Shown here piece after piece: positions 32,288 through 44,741 of a DNA stretch of 64,000 nucleotides (position 1 is the first letter of the stretch; every line of letters starts with the position of its first letter). The position numbers and the translations under genes are program-made. Where the stretch lies: the NCBI GenBank assembly GCA_038025085.1, contig CM076140.1, positions 17,194,001 to 17,258,000 of the forward strand. The letters run 5' to 3'. A model generated the notes under the pieces. It had not been told where the DNA came from, ran no database searches, and was given only the letters and a program-made list of their open reading frames with translations. The stretch is from Tetragonia tetragonoides. Taxonomy: Eukaryota; Streptophyta; Magnoliopsida; Caryophyllales; Aizoaceae.

Positions 32288-35200
32288 TTTTTTTTTTGGG
32301 TGCAAATTAGAAATATGTTATTGCTCACTGTAACGTAACAAGATTACAGCCCTAAGGTAATGCAGGTCCAAGGCCACCTACTAGGTAGGGTTCCTTTTTC
32401 CTACATCCCTTCACTACCTTACAAGACCTACATTCTGGCGTATCTCACTATAGGCAGTGATTCACCAACTCTTTATAACCAGCAAATTATCAAAATCTTT
32501 CTGATTTACAACAATTACAAGAACATAATAAGCTATAAAATTACACATTCTTCTTGCTTTCCAGATCTTCTGTCAACTGTTTCACCCTTCACTCTACCTA
32601 GCTACAACCACCTGTCTGTTACTATCTGCTGAGTCTGCATCTTAGTTCTCTATCTAAGTATAGCAGACCTGCTTCTGATTCCTTGTAACAGCCTGCTGTT
32701 CATTCCCTGTTCTTGTACTCAATGCCTAGCTGATTCTTTGATTTTCTGTTTCAGCCTTGATGGGGTTTAGTTCTGCCTTCTTGTCTCAGCTACCTGTCTG
32801 TTGCTCTGTTGCCTGTGCTGATTTTGTTCCTTGCTGACTATATTTCCCCCATCCATCTCTTGTCTCTGCTGGTCAATTTCCTCTTGCTGTTTCTGCATTG
32901 TTGGATTCTGCATTTGACAGCTTGCTGTATCTACAACATGATCTGTGGCTCTGGGATATTGCCTTTACCAGCAAAATGATTGTTCCTGCATCTCCATATC
33001 CAGTATACAGTTGCTGCTAGTCCTGATGCATATGCTTCCTTTCGGAATCTCGAACATTTTTGTCTGCTTATCCAATTAAGCATCCCCTGAATTGTTTTTG
33101 CTTTTGCTGTTATTTGCATCCACCCCTTTGCCTGGTTCAGAATTGTAGCAGACACTGTGCAGTCAAAAAATAGGTGGTTAAGGTCCTCTGATTTTTGTTT
33201 GCACAGGTAGCAAATGTCATCCCCATTGAGTTAAGCCCATTGTCTGTAGTCTGTCCTTTGTCAACAGTCTGTTCATTTGACCCAGCCACAAGCAAAAACT
33301 ATGCCTAGGCATGGATAATTTCCCCCATATCAAATCTGCATGTCTGTATTTTGGCATGTTCCCTTGTAGCATACTGTATCCACTCGCAGCAGAATAAGTG
33401 CCATCAGCTGCATACTTCCATACCCCCCTTGTTGTGTATTGCCCCTAGAAGTAACTTTTGATTTTATTCAGTTTATTCCAGTACCAGCTTGAGCCCCAAA
33501 CTGGGGCATAATTACAGAAATTCACTCCTTTCAGGTAGACCCCATTGATCCATCTCACCCATAGGGTGTCTTTTTTTGTAGCTATATCCCAGATGTGCTT
33601 GCCATTTAGTGCTATGTTGAACCATTTGCAATGTTTTACATTAAGTCCACCATTTTTCCTTGTTCTGCAAACAATATCCCAAGCCACCAAGCTTGTCTTG
33701 TGCTTCTGTTCAGTTGTCCCCCACAAAAAAAATCTACATTTTTGTTCCACACTTTTTAGTGCCCCAGCTGGCATTATGAAGATGCTAGACCAGTAGACAT
33801 GGATGGAGAATAGTACAGAATTTATTAGCTGGACTCTCCCTGCATAGGAGAGGTTCCTGGAGGCCCAAGTCTGTAGCTTTTTTGTCATTTTGTCCACCAA
33901 GCATTCACAGTGTATTTTGCTCCATTTGGAAGGGAAGAGTGGGACACCTAGGTATCTCATGGGCAGGGTACCCTCCTTGAAGCCTGAGATGAGTAGTAGT
34001 TCATTTTTCCTTTGTTCATTCACCCCTGCTATGTAGATGTTAGATTTTTCCTTGCTTGCATACAAACCTGTAGCTTTCGAGAAGTGGTTTATGCTATCCA
34101 TCATGGTGCTCACAAATGCAGGGTCTGCTTTACAGAAGCACATTAAGTCATCTGCAAAGCATAGATGACTCAGTGCAAGTTCTTTGCACATGGGGTGCCA
34201 AGTGAAGCTCTTGTCCATGCATGCTATTTTCAGGATCCTAGACAGATATTCCATTACCAGTACAAATATTAATGGAGAGATTGGGTCACCTTGTCTGATG
34301 CCACGTTTTGAAATAAAGTTTCCATGCGTTTCTCGATTAATATTAATATTGAAGCTTGCTGTTTTGATGCATTCTAACAACCATCCACTGAATTTTTCAG
34401 GGAATCCATACCCTTGCAACATTTCTTTTACAAAACCCCAGTGTATTGTGTCATATGCTTTTCTTATGTCTATCTTCATTAAGCACCTAGGGGACGATTG
34501 CTTCCTGTTGTAGTGCTTAATAAGATCTTGACATATCATGATGTTGTTGACAATATATCTCTGCGCAACAAATGCTCCCTGATTTTCTGACACTAGCTCA
34601 GGTAAGACCTTTGCCATTCTTCCACACAAAACTTTGGAGATGCACTTGTAGTTGTATTACAGCATGCTATTGGCCTGAAGTCTGAGGCCTTTTCTGGGTT
34701 TCGGATCTTCTGTATTAGGCATAGGTTAGTAGCATTCACCTCCCTGAGCATTTTAGATAAGTCAAAAAAATCAGTTACAGCTCCAGTCACTTCTTTCCCT
34801 ACAATGGACCATGCTTCTTTGAAGAACCCTGAACCAAATCCATCAGGCCCCGGGCTTTTGTTGCAATCAATTTCAAACATTGCTTTTTTCACCTCATCTT
34901 CAGTTACAGGCGCAATGAGGTGCATCTGTTGATGAATGTCCAGTTTGTGGCCTGCTTGGAAGTATCTATCTTCTGCTGTGGTTGCTCTGATCCCTGATAC
35001 CCCAGCATCTCCTTGTAGAAGCTTACAAATTCTTCCATGACCAGGATCTGATCTTCTAGTAAGTTCCCCTGCTGTGTCCTGATGGAGTGAATTCTATTGT
35101 TGTTCCTTCTTTGCTTCATGATTGCATGGAAGAACTGATTATTTCCATCTCCCAGTTGGATCCACTTCGCCTTGCTTTTCTGCTGTAAGAAAGTTTCAGC

Positions 35201-35668
35201 TGCCATGTTTACCTCATTGTATCTTTTCCTGGCCTGTATTTCAAACTGTTGCAGTGTCTCATTTAGTGGTTGTTTGTTGGCTTCTATCTGTGCTTGAGTC
35301 ATTGCAATTCTAGCTGTGTCTGCCTGTGTAAGGATGTCTCTGAAATCACTCCTGTTTAGCTGTTTCAGCACTTTTCTCACTTTTTTCAGTTTCTGGTAAA
35401 CTCTGAACATTTTTGTGCCTTGTATTCTGAAGTTCCAAGCTTGCTGCACCTTAGCTTGGAATTCAGAGTGGAGGCTCCACATGTTGAAATATTTAAAGGG
35501 AATCTGTTTTTTTGTGAGTTCTCTATGAAGGGACAGACAAATTGGGGAATGGTCAGAAACTCCCTTTGGGTGGAACATTAAATCAGATTGATCAAAATCC
35601 TGGAGCCAGTGACTGTTTACAAAAGCCCAATCAATTTTAGAGTAAACTCTCCCCCCCTTTTCATGCCT
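32288..35668 (-). mobile_element. LINE-3, 5'-truncated L1-type insertion in gag of element B
   Basis: A textbook insertion: a 15-bp target duplication ATTAGAAATGATGTT at 32273-32287 and 35669-35683, a T-run (poly-A tail on the minus strand) directly after the left copy, and 5' truncation inside the endonuclease domain at the right end. The body is 3381 bp. Gag of element B resumes at 35684. Confidence 0.92.
32931..35667 (-). pseudogene. LINE-3 ORF2 remnant
   Basis: Frame pieces in order: the endonuclease end (KIDWAFVN, then GVSDHSPICLSL, from 35667 through 35578-34904), the RT start CNKSPGPDGFGSGFFKEAW (34925-34593), the RT body (34629-33445) with NQGAFVAQRYIVNNIMICQD, RGIRQGDPISPLIFV and an intact FADD box (34147-34158), and a C-terminal zf-RVT-like piece (33155-32931). 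Two frameshifts (near 34910 and 34640) and breaks after 33445 inactivate it. RT would copy LINE RNA at the nicked target. It is less decayed than LINE-1, consistent with a late insertion. Confidence 0.88.
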
Positions 35669-35683
35669 ATTAGAAATGATGTT

Positions 35684-36680
35684 ACATAAGGTAAATGAGG
35701 TAAGTAAAACTAGTTTTGAACAACAGCTATCAGAACATACGTCTGTTGTTAGAAAACTTGCTACAGGGAATATGCAACAAGTACAATCCGTACATAATTG
35801 TGGAATATGTTCAAGCCCAAGTCACCCGACTGAAGTATGCCCCACCTTGCAAAAAGGAAGCTCCGAGCAAGTTAATGTTGCAGAGCAGTATAACCAATAC
35901 TCACAAACTTATAATCCAGGCTGGAGAGATCATCCCAACCTAAGTTATGGTAGTAGGCAACCTAACTTGTTTCAGAATAGAGCACCATTTCCTCAACATC
36001 AGTTCCATCCAAAGCAACAAAATTATGGCAGATCATGCCCTTCTTTGGAAGAGCTAGTTAATACCATTGCAACTAACACTGCTCAACTCCAATAGCAAAC
36101 TGCCCAATTCCAGCAGAGGACAGAGTCGAGCATCCAAAACTTGGAAAAACGGATGAGTCAAATGGCAACTGCCATAAATCGTCTAGAGAGCCATGGTGAA
36201 GGGAAACTACCATCCCAACCTCAAGTGAATCCAAAGAATGTGAGTGCCATGACATTTAGGAGTGGGAAGGAGATTCAAAATCCAACAAAAGATTTGTCAC
36301 CTTCACGTAGGTTCTGTGATGGACCTATTCCGGTTGATATTGCCCTTAGTAACCATGAGGGTGAACCTGTTCCATCTATTGTTCCCCCTTTTGGAAAAAT
36401 TGGTCCTCTTGGTGAGAAAGAAGCAAAGCAAAATAATCCTATGGAGGTTCTAAAGAATAGTAAGTCTGCACCCCTTCCAGAATGTAAATTTGTTCCTCCT
36501 TTTCCTAATCGTTTAACAAGGTCTAAAAAGGAAGAAGAAGAAGAAGGATACCTTGAGACGTTCCGCAGATGTGAGGTCAATATTCCATTATTAGATGCAA
36601 TCAAGCAAGTTCCACGCTATGCCAAATTTCTTAAGGAATTATGCACCCACAAGAGGAGACAGAAAAATGATGAAGGGTGA
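35684..36680 (+). pseudogene. gag of element B, 3' part
   Basis: Continues gag after LINE-3: KVNEVSKTSFEQQLSEHTSV, a cysteine-rich knuckle CGICSSPSHPTEVCPTLQ, a Q/N/P-rich stretch, and LEKRMSQMATAINRLESH leading to NPKNVSAMTFRSGKEI. An in-frame TAG at 36093-36095 and a frameshift near 36660-36680 (TGA at 36678-36680) break it. The knuckle would bind genomic RNA in the particle. Confidence 0.82.
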
Positions 36681-37203
36681 GAAGGTAAGAGTGGGAGAAA
36701 ATGTATCTGATGTTATTCAAAGGAAACTTCCCACTAAATGTAAGGATCCAGGTACGTTCACTATTCCATGCATGATTGGTGACACCAAGTTCGGAAAAGC
36801 AATGTTAGATTTAAGAGCATCCATTAATGTCATGCCATATTCTGTATATACTTCTCTCAAACTTAGTCCATTGATCAATACTGGTGTTAAAATTCAACTA
36901 GCAGATAGGTCCAATGCATATCCAAGAGGATTTGTGGAAGATGTTTTAGTGCAAGTAAATAATTTGGTATTTCCTGCTGATTTTGATGTGCTAGAAATGG
37001 AAAATGATCTAGACTCAACACCTATTCTGTTAGGTACACCCTTTTTGAAGACTTCTAAAACAAAAATTGATGTTCACAATGGTACACTTTTCATGGAGTT
37101 TGATGGTCAAGTAGCTGAATTTAATATATATGATGCCATGAAATTTCCTAATGAACATGACTCTGTTTTTGCAATTGATATTATTGATAATTTAGCACAA
37201 TGA
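36595..37203 (+). pseudogene. Protease region of element B
   Basis: This frame holds the retroviral-type aspartic protease that would release mature gag and pol. It follows VSDVIQRKLPTKCKDPG with FTIPCMIGDTKFGKAMLDL and then RASINVMP. The active site, usually D-L-G-A in this lineage, reads D-L-R-A here, so the catalytic glycine is replaced by arginine. The flap and second half (ADRSNAYPRGFVEDVLVQVN, ILLGTPFLKTSKTKIDV) are recognisable. It overlaps the end of gag in another frame and closes at TGA 37201-37203; a further frame change lies before the RT frame at 37317. Confidence 0.82.
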
Positions 37204-37316
37204 GTTTTGAACCTGGAAGGTAAGGATAAATTAGAAGTGGTCATGACCCAAAGTCTTCAAGGAAGTGTTATTAATGAAATATTGTTAAGGAGTTAACAGA
37301 GTCAATAGCTGAACTA

Positions 37317-38900
37317 GTGGAAAAGCCCTTGGAACTGGACCAGGGTAATGTCTCATATGTCAAATTTCCTATTTCTAATGAAAAATTGTTACCTTCCGTG
37401 CAACAGCCTCCTATCCCAGAATTAAAATCTCTTCCTAGTCATCTAAAATATGTTTTTCTTGGTGATGGAGACATATTACCAGTTATAATTTCATGCAAGT
37501 TAAGTGAGAAACAAGAAGGACAACTAGTACAGATTTTAAAAGATCATAAAACGGCTATCGGATGGACTATTGCATACCTCAAAGGCATAAGTCCTTCCAC
37601 ATGTATGCATCGCATCTTATTGGAGGAAGAGGCTAAGCCATCACGCCAGCCGCAAAGAAGATTAAACCCACCTATGATGGAGGTGGTGAAAAAGGAGATT
37701 CTGAAACTTCTTCAAGTTAGGGTGATTTACCCAATTTCAGACAGTCCTTGGGTTAGCCCAATTCAGGTGGTGCCGAAAAAGACTGGTATTACGGTTGTGA
37801 AAAGTCAAAATAACGAATTGGTACCTACTCGAGTTCAAAATGGTTGGCGAGTTTGTATAGACTATAGGAAGCTAAATGTTGTAACTCGCAAGCATCACTT
37901 TCCCTTGCCATTTATTGATCAGAAACTTGGGAGGTTAGCTTGTCGTTCGTATTATTATTTTCTTGATGGTTATTCTGGATATTTTTAAATTTTTATAGCC
38001 CCAGAGGATCAAGAAAAGACAACATTCACTTGCCAATTTGGCACCTTTGCTTACCGACGCATGCCCTTCGGTTTATGCAACGCTCCTGCCACATTTCAAA
38101 GGTGTATGGTAAGTATATTTTCAGAGTATGTTGAGAATATAATTGAAGTTTTTATGGATGATTTCACAGTTCATTGAGACTCATTTGATAATTGTTTGCA
38201 TAACCTTACGCTCATCCTTAAGAGATGCATAGACACTAACCTTGTTTTAAATTCTGAAAAGTGTCATTTCATGGTAAATCAAGGTATAGTGTTGGGTCAT
38301 GTTATTTACTCTAGAGGCATAGAGGTAGATAAAGAGAAACTTGATGTTATTCACTCTTTGCCTTATCCTACAAGTGTGGGGGGAGTTCGTTCTTTTCTTG
38401 GTCAAGCAGGTTTCTACCGAAGATTTATCAAAGACTTCTCCAAAGTAGCATTACCCTTATGTAAGTTATTGCAAAAGGACGTACCATTTGAATTTAATGA
38501 TGGATGTAAGAAGGCATTCAATGATCTGAAACAATGTCTTATAAGTGCTCCAGTTGTCCAGCCCTCTGACTAGAACATTCCTTTTGAGCTTATGTGTGAC
38601 GCAAGTGACTATGCCATTGGCGCGGTCTTGTGCCAACGAATTGGGAAAGTTCCTCATGTGATTTGCTATGCTTCTAGGACTTTGAATGACGCTCAAAAGA
38701 ATTACTCCACCACAGAAAAAGAGCTTTTAGCTATCATATTTGCTTTAGAAAAATTGCGTTTTATTTGCTTCGTATAAAAGTTATTGTTTATCTGATCATG
38801 CAGCGCTCCGCTACTTATTAACAAAGAAGGAGGCAAAACCTAGGCTCATAAGATGGATACTTTTATTAAGTGAGTTTGATTTGCAGATAAAGGATAAGAG
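37317..38900 (+). pseudogene. Reverse transcriptase and RNase H of element B
   Basis: The RT part has PMMEVVKKEILKLLQ, SDSPWVSPIQVVPKK and WRVCIDYRKLN, then FAYRRMPFGLCNAPATFQRC and the catalytic box FMDDF at about 38154-38168. The RNase H part shows PFELMCDASDYAIGAVL and [19 protein letters not shown]. In-frame stops at 37986-37988 (TAA), 38175-38177 (TGA) and 38571-38573 (TAG), plus small frame changes between 38760 and 38820, break the polyprotein. RT/RNase H would turn the RNA into DNA in the cytoplasmic particle. The catalytic aspartates remain visible, so inactivation is by stops. Confidence 0.88.
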
Positions 38901-40137
38901 AGGCATGGAAAATCAGGTTGCGGATCATTTGAGTCATCTTACACATGTTGAAGATGGTTTTGTCCAACATGGTGGAGAAGGAGAAGGAATAGTTCTAGAT
39001 GTGTTTCCAAATGAACAGTTCTTTGCTATTAAGGAGGTAGAACCATGGTATGCCGACTTGGTTAATTATTTGGTCACCAAGACATTACCAAAGGATGTGA
39101 CCAGAGCCAAAAGAGAGAAAATAAAGAGTGACTCCAAGTACTACGTGTGGGATGAGCCATATTTATGGAAGCATTGTTCACATCAAGTAGTAAGAAGATA
39201 TGTACCCGAAACTGAAATTCTTTCTATTTTAACTTTCTGTCATTCTTATGCTTGTGGATGTCACTTTGGAGCCAAAAGAACAGCAAGGAAGGTGTTGGAA
39301 TGTGAATTTTATTGGCCTACTTTATTCCGTGATGCATACTTACATTGTAAGACTTGTACGCAATGCCAAATGATAGGTAACCTTTCCCAGAAAAATGAGA
39401 TGCCACAAACTCCTATTCAAGTTTGTGAAATATTTGATGTGTGGGGTACTGATTTTATGGGGCTGTTTCCTTCTTCTTTTGTTAATATGTACATCCTACT
39501 TGCTGTTGATTATGTTTCAAAATGGGTGGAAGCCAAAGCAACCCGTACTGATGATTCTAAAGTTGTTGTGGATTTTGTGAAGTCTCATATATTTTCCAGC
39601 TTTGGAATTCCAAGAGCTTTACTAAGTGATCGAGGCACCCATTTTTGCAACCGATCAATTGAAGCATTACTAAGAAAATATCATGTAACTCATAAAGTAT
39701 CATGTGCTTACCATCCACAAACCAATGGACAAACAGAAGTGTCCAACCGCGAGATCAAATCTATACTTGAGAAGACAGTTAACCCCTCCAGAAAGGATTG
39801 GAGTCTGCATTTGGATGATGATTTGTGGGCTTACAGGACAGCATTCAAGACCCCTATTGGGATGTCTCCCTATCGGCTAGTGTTTGGAAAACAATGCCAC
39901 CTGCCAGTAGAGTTAGAGCATCGAGCATATTGGGAAATCAAAAATTTCAACATGAGAATGGATGAAAGTGGGGACCATAGAAGGTTGCAATCACAGGAGT
40001 TAGAGGAGATTCGCAATGATGCCTACGAGAATGTGAGTATTTACAAGGAGAAGATGAAAGCCCTTCATGACAAAATGATATCAAGAAAAGAGTTCAAAGT
40101 AGGGAAAAAAGTTCTTTTATATCACTCGAGACTTTGA
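38881..40137 (+). pseudogene. Integrase of element B
   Basis: The longest intact frame of element B (418 residues). It starts with the end of RNase H ([19 protein letters not shown]), has the HHCC zinc-binding domain ([10 protein letters not shown] ... CKTCTQC) and the DDE catalytic core: [14 protein letters not shown], and the glutamate in [15 protein letters not shown]. Integrase would insert the DNA copy. The C-terminal region ends early at TGA (40135-40137) within KVLLYHSRL, and more stops follow. No chromodomain is seen, as expected for the Athila/Tat (non-chromovirus) group. Confidence 0.88.
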
Positions 40138-41893
40138 TTGTTCCCAGGTAAGTTACGTTCCGTTGGAACGGACCATTTATTGTGACTAAGATTTTCCCTC
40201 GTGGTGCAGTCGAAATCTAGCGTCTAGCAACCTCTCAAGTGTTCAAAGTGAACGGTCATACACTAAAAGTATTTCACGAAGGATTCCAAGTTAAGAATGT
40301 CGAGGACATAAATCTTGAGGACCCAGTTTATCATAACTAAGGGTGCATGGAGTCGAGCCAACGACCATTAATAAAAGGTGCTACCTGGGAGGCAGCCCAA
40401 TGGGAGTTTGTTCCTTTTCCTTAATCTTTTTATTTATTTAGTATTTCGTGTATTTTTACCTTCTTTTACATTTATTTCCACATTGGGGACAATGTAAACT
40501 TAAAGTGTGGGGGGAGGATTATGTCTGTGCATAGTTTAGTTTTAGTTTCATTTTTGCTTATTTGTGCAACGTTTTAAAAAAAAAAATTAAAAACAACATT
40601 TAAAAAAAAAAGGTGAATTTTTCAAGCTTTAAAAATTCAAAAACATGATTGAATTAGTTGACTTGCTACCTGCGATTAACCAGTATAGTCATGATTATTT
40701 GGAATTGGAATGACATTTTCTTGGTGGACACATTTAACCTATGAGATTTTGAGCCTTTTTGGCTGACATATTTATATCAGTAACACTATTGTTCGTTCAT
40801 GTGTGATATTCTTCCATGGATTTGTTTCTCTAGAACTTGCCGTGATTCTCTTTGAGACCACATTGACACTTGCATGCATATGAATATGATAAAGGCAATA
40901 TTTCTTCTACATTGTGAGCTACATTAGCCAAATAGCCTACCTTTGTAATAATTCTTCATTTGATTAACCTCTTTGAGCTTTATTGACCTTTTCTTAATTA
41001 TTTTGAGCCACTCTACAAGCCGATTTCACCCAAACACATCTTTCACCTAGCCTTAGGACTAATAGAGTTTAGTGAATCATTAACTTGTATGGATGTTAAA
41101 GAAATAAGTGTGGGGGTGTTTCACTGTAGTTTGCTATGATTGGAAGGAGATGGAATGTGTTTTAACTTATATCTTGTGAGTTCCATTGTTACTATATATG
41201 TAAGAAAAATCATACAAAAAAAAAGAAAAAAAAAAGAAAAGAAAAGAGAAAGAATAGTGATCTAGGAGGAAAAATGTATTCAGTAGTATAAGTACCAAAA
41301 TTGTATTTCCTCCTAATGTATAAATAAAATGGATTGAAAGTATGATTTACATGAAGATGCAACGTTTGGAAGTTGTTTGGAGTTGTGTGGTAAAGTTTCT
41401 AGATTTATGTTATTAAGATATTCATATGTGAGTTTTTGATTCACTTTTGCTCCATTAATTTCCATGGCTTTTGAACTACACTCCCAAATGTTATTCCACC
41501 TTCACCATAAGCCTCATTACAATCCTTAAAAAGTCCTTTTGATTTGTATCATGTATTATGATCCTAGTGGTGGAGAATGAGAAGATATGCAAGCTTATGG
41601 TAGAATACTTTCACTGGAATGAATCTTTGAGTGAAGCACATACCTTTTTAAACACATGAGTGTTAAAGTGGTTTGTTATTTCTGGTGAGAGTCCAAACAA
41701 GCGAACTTGTTCCACCTTCCAACTGATGTTACTTTCTAATTAATCGTGGACCTGTTTGAGAATCCTAATTCAAGAAATGTTATGAATTTTGAAGAGTTTG
41801 AGTATTCTCTGTGATTTTTAACTGGGTTGTTGATTTTTATGAATATAATTAGTATTTACCCGAGGACGGCCAAAAGCTAAGTGTGGGGGTATT
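40138..41893 (+). other. Non-coding 3' region of element B with polypurine tract
   Basis: About 1.75 kb between integrase and the right LTR. Athila elements often carry an env-like frame here, but all frames are closed and none is recognisable. A-rich tracts occur at 40575-40612 and 41215-41250. AAGTGTGGGGG occurs twice (about 40502-40512 and 41878-41888); the second copy lies directly before the LTR start and should be the polypurine tract. Confidence 0.6.
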
Positions 41894-43313
41894 TGATATG
41901 ATCATAATATGCGATATTTATATCCATTAATATTTAGTATTTTATACTTATATTGTTCCTAAATATATTCATTATACTTATTTTATGGTATAGGTACATT
42001 TTGAAAACATTCGGAACAAAACAAACTAAAATCACTATTTTGGGCAGTTTGATAGCTGATGGTGATCTGGCCATAATTCTCTCATCCAATGTGATAAAAA
42101 TGTGATTCAAGTTGTTGTACAAAGATGAGAAATAATTCTATTAACCATTCCGAGATTAAAATGAAATCAGTGCTGAAATCATGTTTCAAGACGAAGTCGT
42201 TTTTGCTAAGGAACAACAAGAAGAATTGTTCCACAAGACTGTATTTTATCTCACATGAAAACTGAAATCATCATATATGTTTTTTGAGCTGGGATATCAT
42301 ATTGATTGCAAGAGTTATAATTTACCCAACATTCGTTGGCATTTCAACTACTCCAGGAACAAAAGAAATAGAGAATTTCTTCCCACAATTCTAGGAATGA
42401 CAACCTGTTAAACTAACTTTTCCTATTCAGCAATTGAAACTATAAAAAATAATGCCTAGAGATTGTTGGAGGGAGAGAGAGATATTATTACTGAAAAGAG
42501 GAAAAGAAAGATATCAATTTCTCAGTCTTCTTTTGTGTACATGTATATGAATAACTAAACCCTTTATCTTGGTTGAAGGAAACTGAAGCCTCGGAATTAA
42601 TAAAACTGTGAGTGTCTTGTTCTTAATAATACTTTTTTGTGCATGAATATTGAGTGTTGTTCTATGGTTATTTTTATGATTATATATTTTAATTGCTTAA
42701 ACAGCCGCTTGGTTTATTAACTTGTATAATCTACTGCTTGATTATATATTAAGTCCGTAATTGCTTAATCCTTATAATCTGTGAAGCAACTAAGATTTAA
42801 TTGTTAGTTGTTAACTATTATATTTGAGGGAGAACTCTCGACTTGATTATACGCAAACTGTTGTTGTTTGTGTAGTCTTGTTCTATCGATTTTTCTATTA
42901 TTGCTTTAATCTGCTATCAAATTAAACCGAAAGTATTGTTCTTAGGTTGTTTAATAGTAAGGGTTAATTAAACAGCTGTTGTTCTAATTAACTATGAATA
43001 AGGAGATACAATAATTTATATTCCACGATAGATATTTATCTCATAATAATTTATATCAGTATCGATGATCAGTTATAATTCCGAAGGTGGATGTTGACTT
43101 TAACCAAGGTTTGTCTCTCTTTGATATTCATTACTCATAATTTCTTTTATTTGTTTTCATTAAATTTGGTTCAATCAAACCCCCCAGTACTATTACTTAA
43201 TCAACACATTAATAATTAATTTAATCACTATTCTCTGTGGTTCGATCCTTACTCACCACTATTGCTGAGTAGTACAGTCAGGTATTATTTTTGGTAGCGC
43301 TCGGCACGCATCA
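41894..43313 (+). repeat. Right LTR of element B (1420 bp)
   Basis: Direct repeat of 30065-31471, flanked by the polypurine tract on the left and ATTAG on the right. Compared with the left copy it carries a short local duplication (GAAATCAGTGCTGAAATCA near 42163-42182) and scattered substitutions. Confidence 0.88.
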
Positions 43314-44741
43314 ATTAGCCCACTTCATTTCAATTAACCATTCGAAGCCTTTTGTACAGGTGATCCAAACCAGTTGGACTCAATTCAATTGGAGTCCAAA
43401 CTGAGAGATACGCCTCTTTGAACCTAAGGCCCAAAGGGAACCGAAACCCATGAGTCAACCCTTGATCAAACAAGGGAGCTCAGTCAATCCCGCGTGGACC
43501 CCCTTGGAAAAGCCTCCCCGCACGATAATCATGCCAGGTGCCTATGCAGGCACACCACTCCAAGTCCAAGCGGCCACGCTTGGGTGCAAGCGGTGGCCGC
43601 TAGGCCAAGCCGCTTGACCGTTTGCCTTGCGGCTAAGTCGCTCGGCCTAGCGGCTTAGCCGCCTGGACTTTTTCTCGCGGACGGCAAATTCGAGGCCCAT
43701 TCGATTTCCGTGCCAAATCCTGGCAGTTCCCCCTCTTCTATATAAACAAACCTTAGGGTTCAGTTGAAGAGGTTGGCAGTTTCTCTCTCAAGGTTGGTCT
43801 TTTTGGTTAGGAATTTTAGAGAAGTTTGGGCGTTCTCTCTCATATTGAAAACCCTAAATTCTGATTCTACTCCTTTTTTAGGATTAGCCCTAGCATCATA
43901 AAATAAACCTTCACACTTCATTAAGAGCATGAATTCAAGCAATATAACCCAATAAGTTCACTGTGAGCATCCAGGTAATCCGACTTGAGGGTTTTCAATA
44001 ATATTTATTTTGCTTGTTATTACTAACATTTTTGGTTTATGTGATATGTACATGCATGGCGCGTTTTGAGCGAAAGGGCTTATATTAAGCCTAGTTAATG
44101 GATGAATGAATGTTTTAGTTTTGTTATTTATTGCTTTGTTATGAATGAATCATGCTTTGTTTGTGGATTGGTGGATGAACTATGTACTCGTCCTCTAAAT
44201 TGCAGGTTTTAGCATATTTATCGTCTTTTAGCAATAAAAGCATGAAACTTGATAAATTGTTAAAAGTGGTCACAATAATAATTATTGTTCAAACCCGTTA
44301 GTTAAAACTATGAATTTGGACAAATTGAACCTTGTTTGGAACCGTAGCATTAATAATTATATTGAACCGATTAGTAAAGGTCGTTGTTGTTAACGGGCAA
44401 GTTGGGTGCCTAACACCTTCCTAGCTCGTACCTACGCCCCCGAACTCATTATAAAGTCAATTTCCCCAATAGGGATTGGGGTGCACAGGAGCTGAGTTGA
44501 CGTCTTCCTAGACTATCGGCTTGATCTCCAAGGTTTCCAAATTACCCTAAAATTTGGTGGCGACTTCCGACAATCTTAATCATGTCTTTGGTACATAAAT
44601 CTCTATGTGCATACACACTAAAAAATTAACGAAATTCGATCACTCAACGCGCTCTCCCAGGCTGTCCGGAAACCCGACCCCCGAAAGGAGGGTAGGGGGA
44701 AGGCACGCGGAAAGGAGGGGAGAAAAATACGGCAGCCTACA
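43314..44741 (+). repeat. Right LTR of element A, second segment
   Basis: Continuation of the right LTR of A after element B, starting with the second ATTAG copy. It has the palindromic GC-rich block (about 43570-43670), the TATA motif (about 43738-43747) and ends CAGCCTACA, followed by the ACCAT target duplication. Confidence 0.88.

Larger units (their letters stand above)
30065..43313 (+). mobile_element. LTR retrotransposon B (Ty3/gypsy, Athila/Tat-type pol), inserted in A's right LTR
   Basis: Flanked by the 5-bp target duplication ATTAG (30060-30064 and 43314-43318). LTRs at 30065-31471 and 41894-43313 begin TGATATGATC and end GCACGCATCA. Internal order is gag, protease, reverse transcriptase/RNase H, integrase, typical of Ty3/gypsy. 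LINE-3 splits gag. A GTGTGGGGGT purine tract precedes the right LTR. About 1.75 kb between integrase and LTR has no open frame. The LTRs differ at roughly 4% over the first 300 bases by eye, less than those of A, which fits insertion into A. All genes have stops or frameshifts except the integrase core. Confidence 0.9.
22438..44741 (+). mobile_element. LTR retrotransposon A (Ty3/gypsy, Tat-like features), nested host of LINE-2 and element B
   Basis: LTRs begin TGTAGACACC and end CCTACA, and the 5-bp target duplication ACCAT flanks both ends (22433-22437 and 44742-44746). The left LTR is whole (22438-23985). The right LTR is split into 29956-30064 and 43314-44741 by element B. After the left LTR comes a primer-binding site (23987-24003). 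The internal region has no gag or pol: about 1.1 kb of non-coding DNA with a 69-bp tandem array, then LINE-2, then about 150 bp ending in AAAGTAGGGACTTC before the right LTR. LTR copies differ by roughly 6% over the first 300 bases by eye. It was probably non-autonomous or heavily deleted. Confidence 0.88.

Noticed and set aside
40138..41893. Possible env-like gene downstream of integrase
   Set aside because: All frames are closed by stops and no signal peptide or membrane segment pattern is visible.
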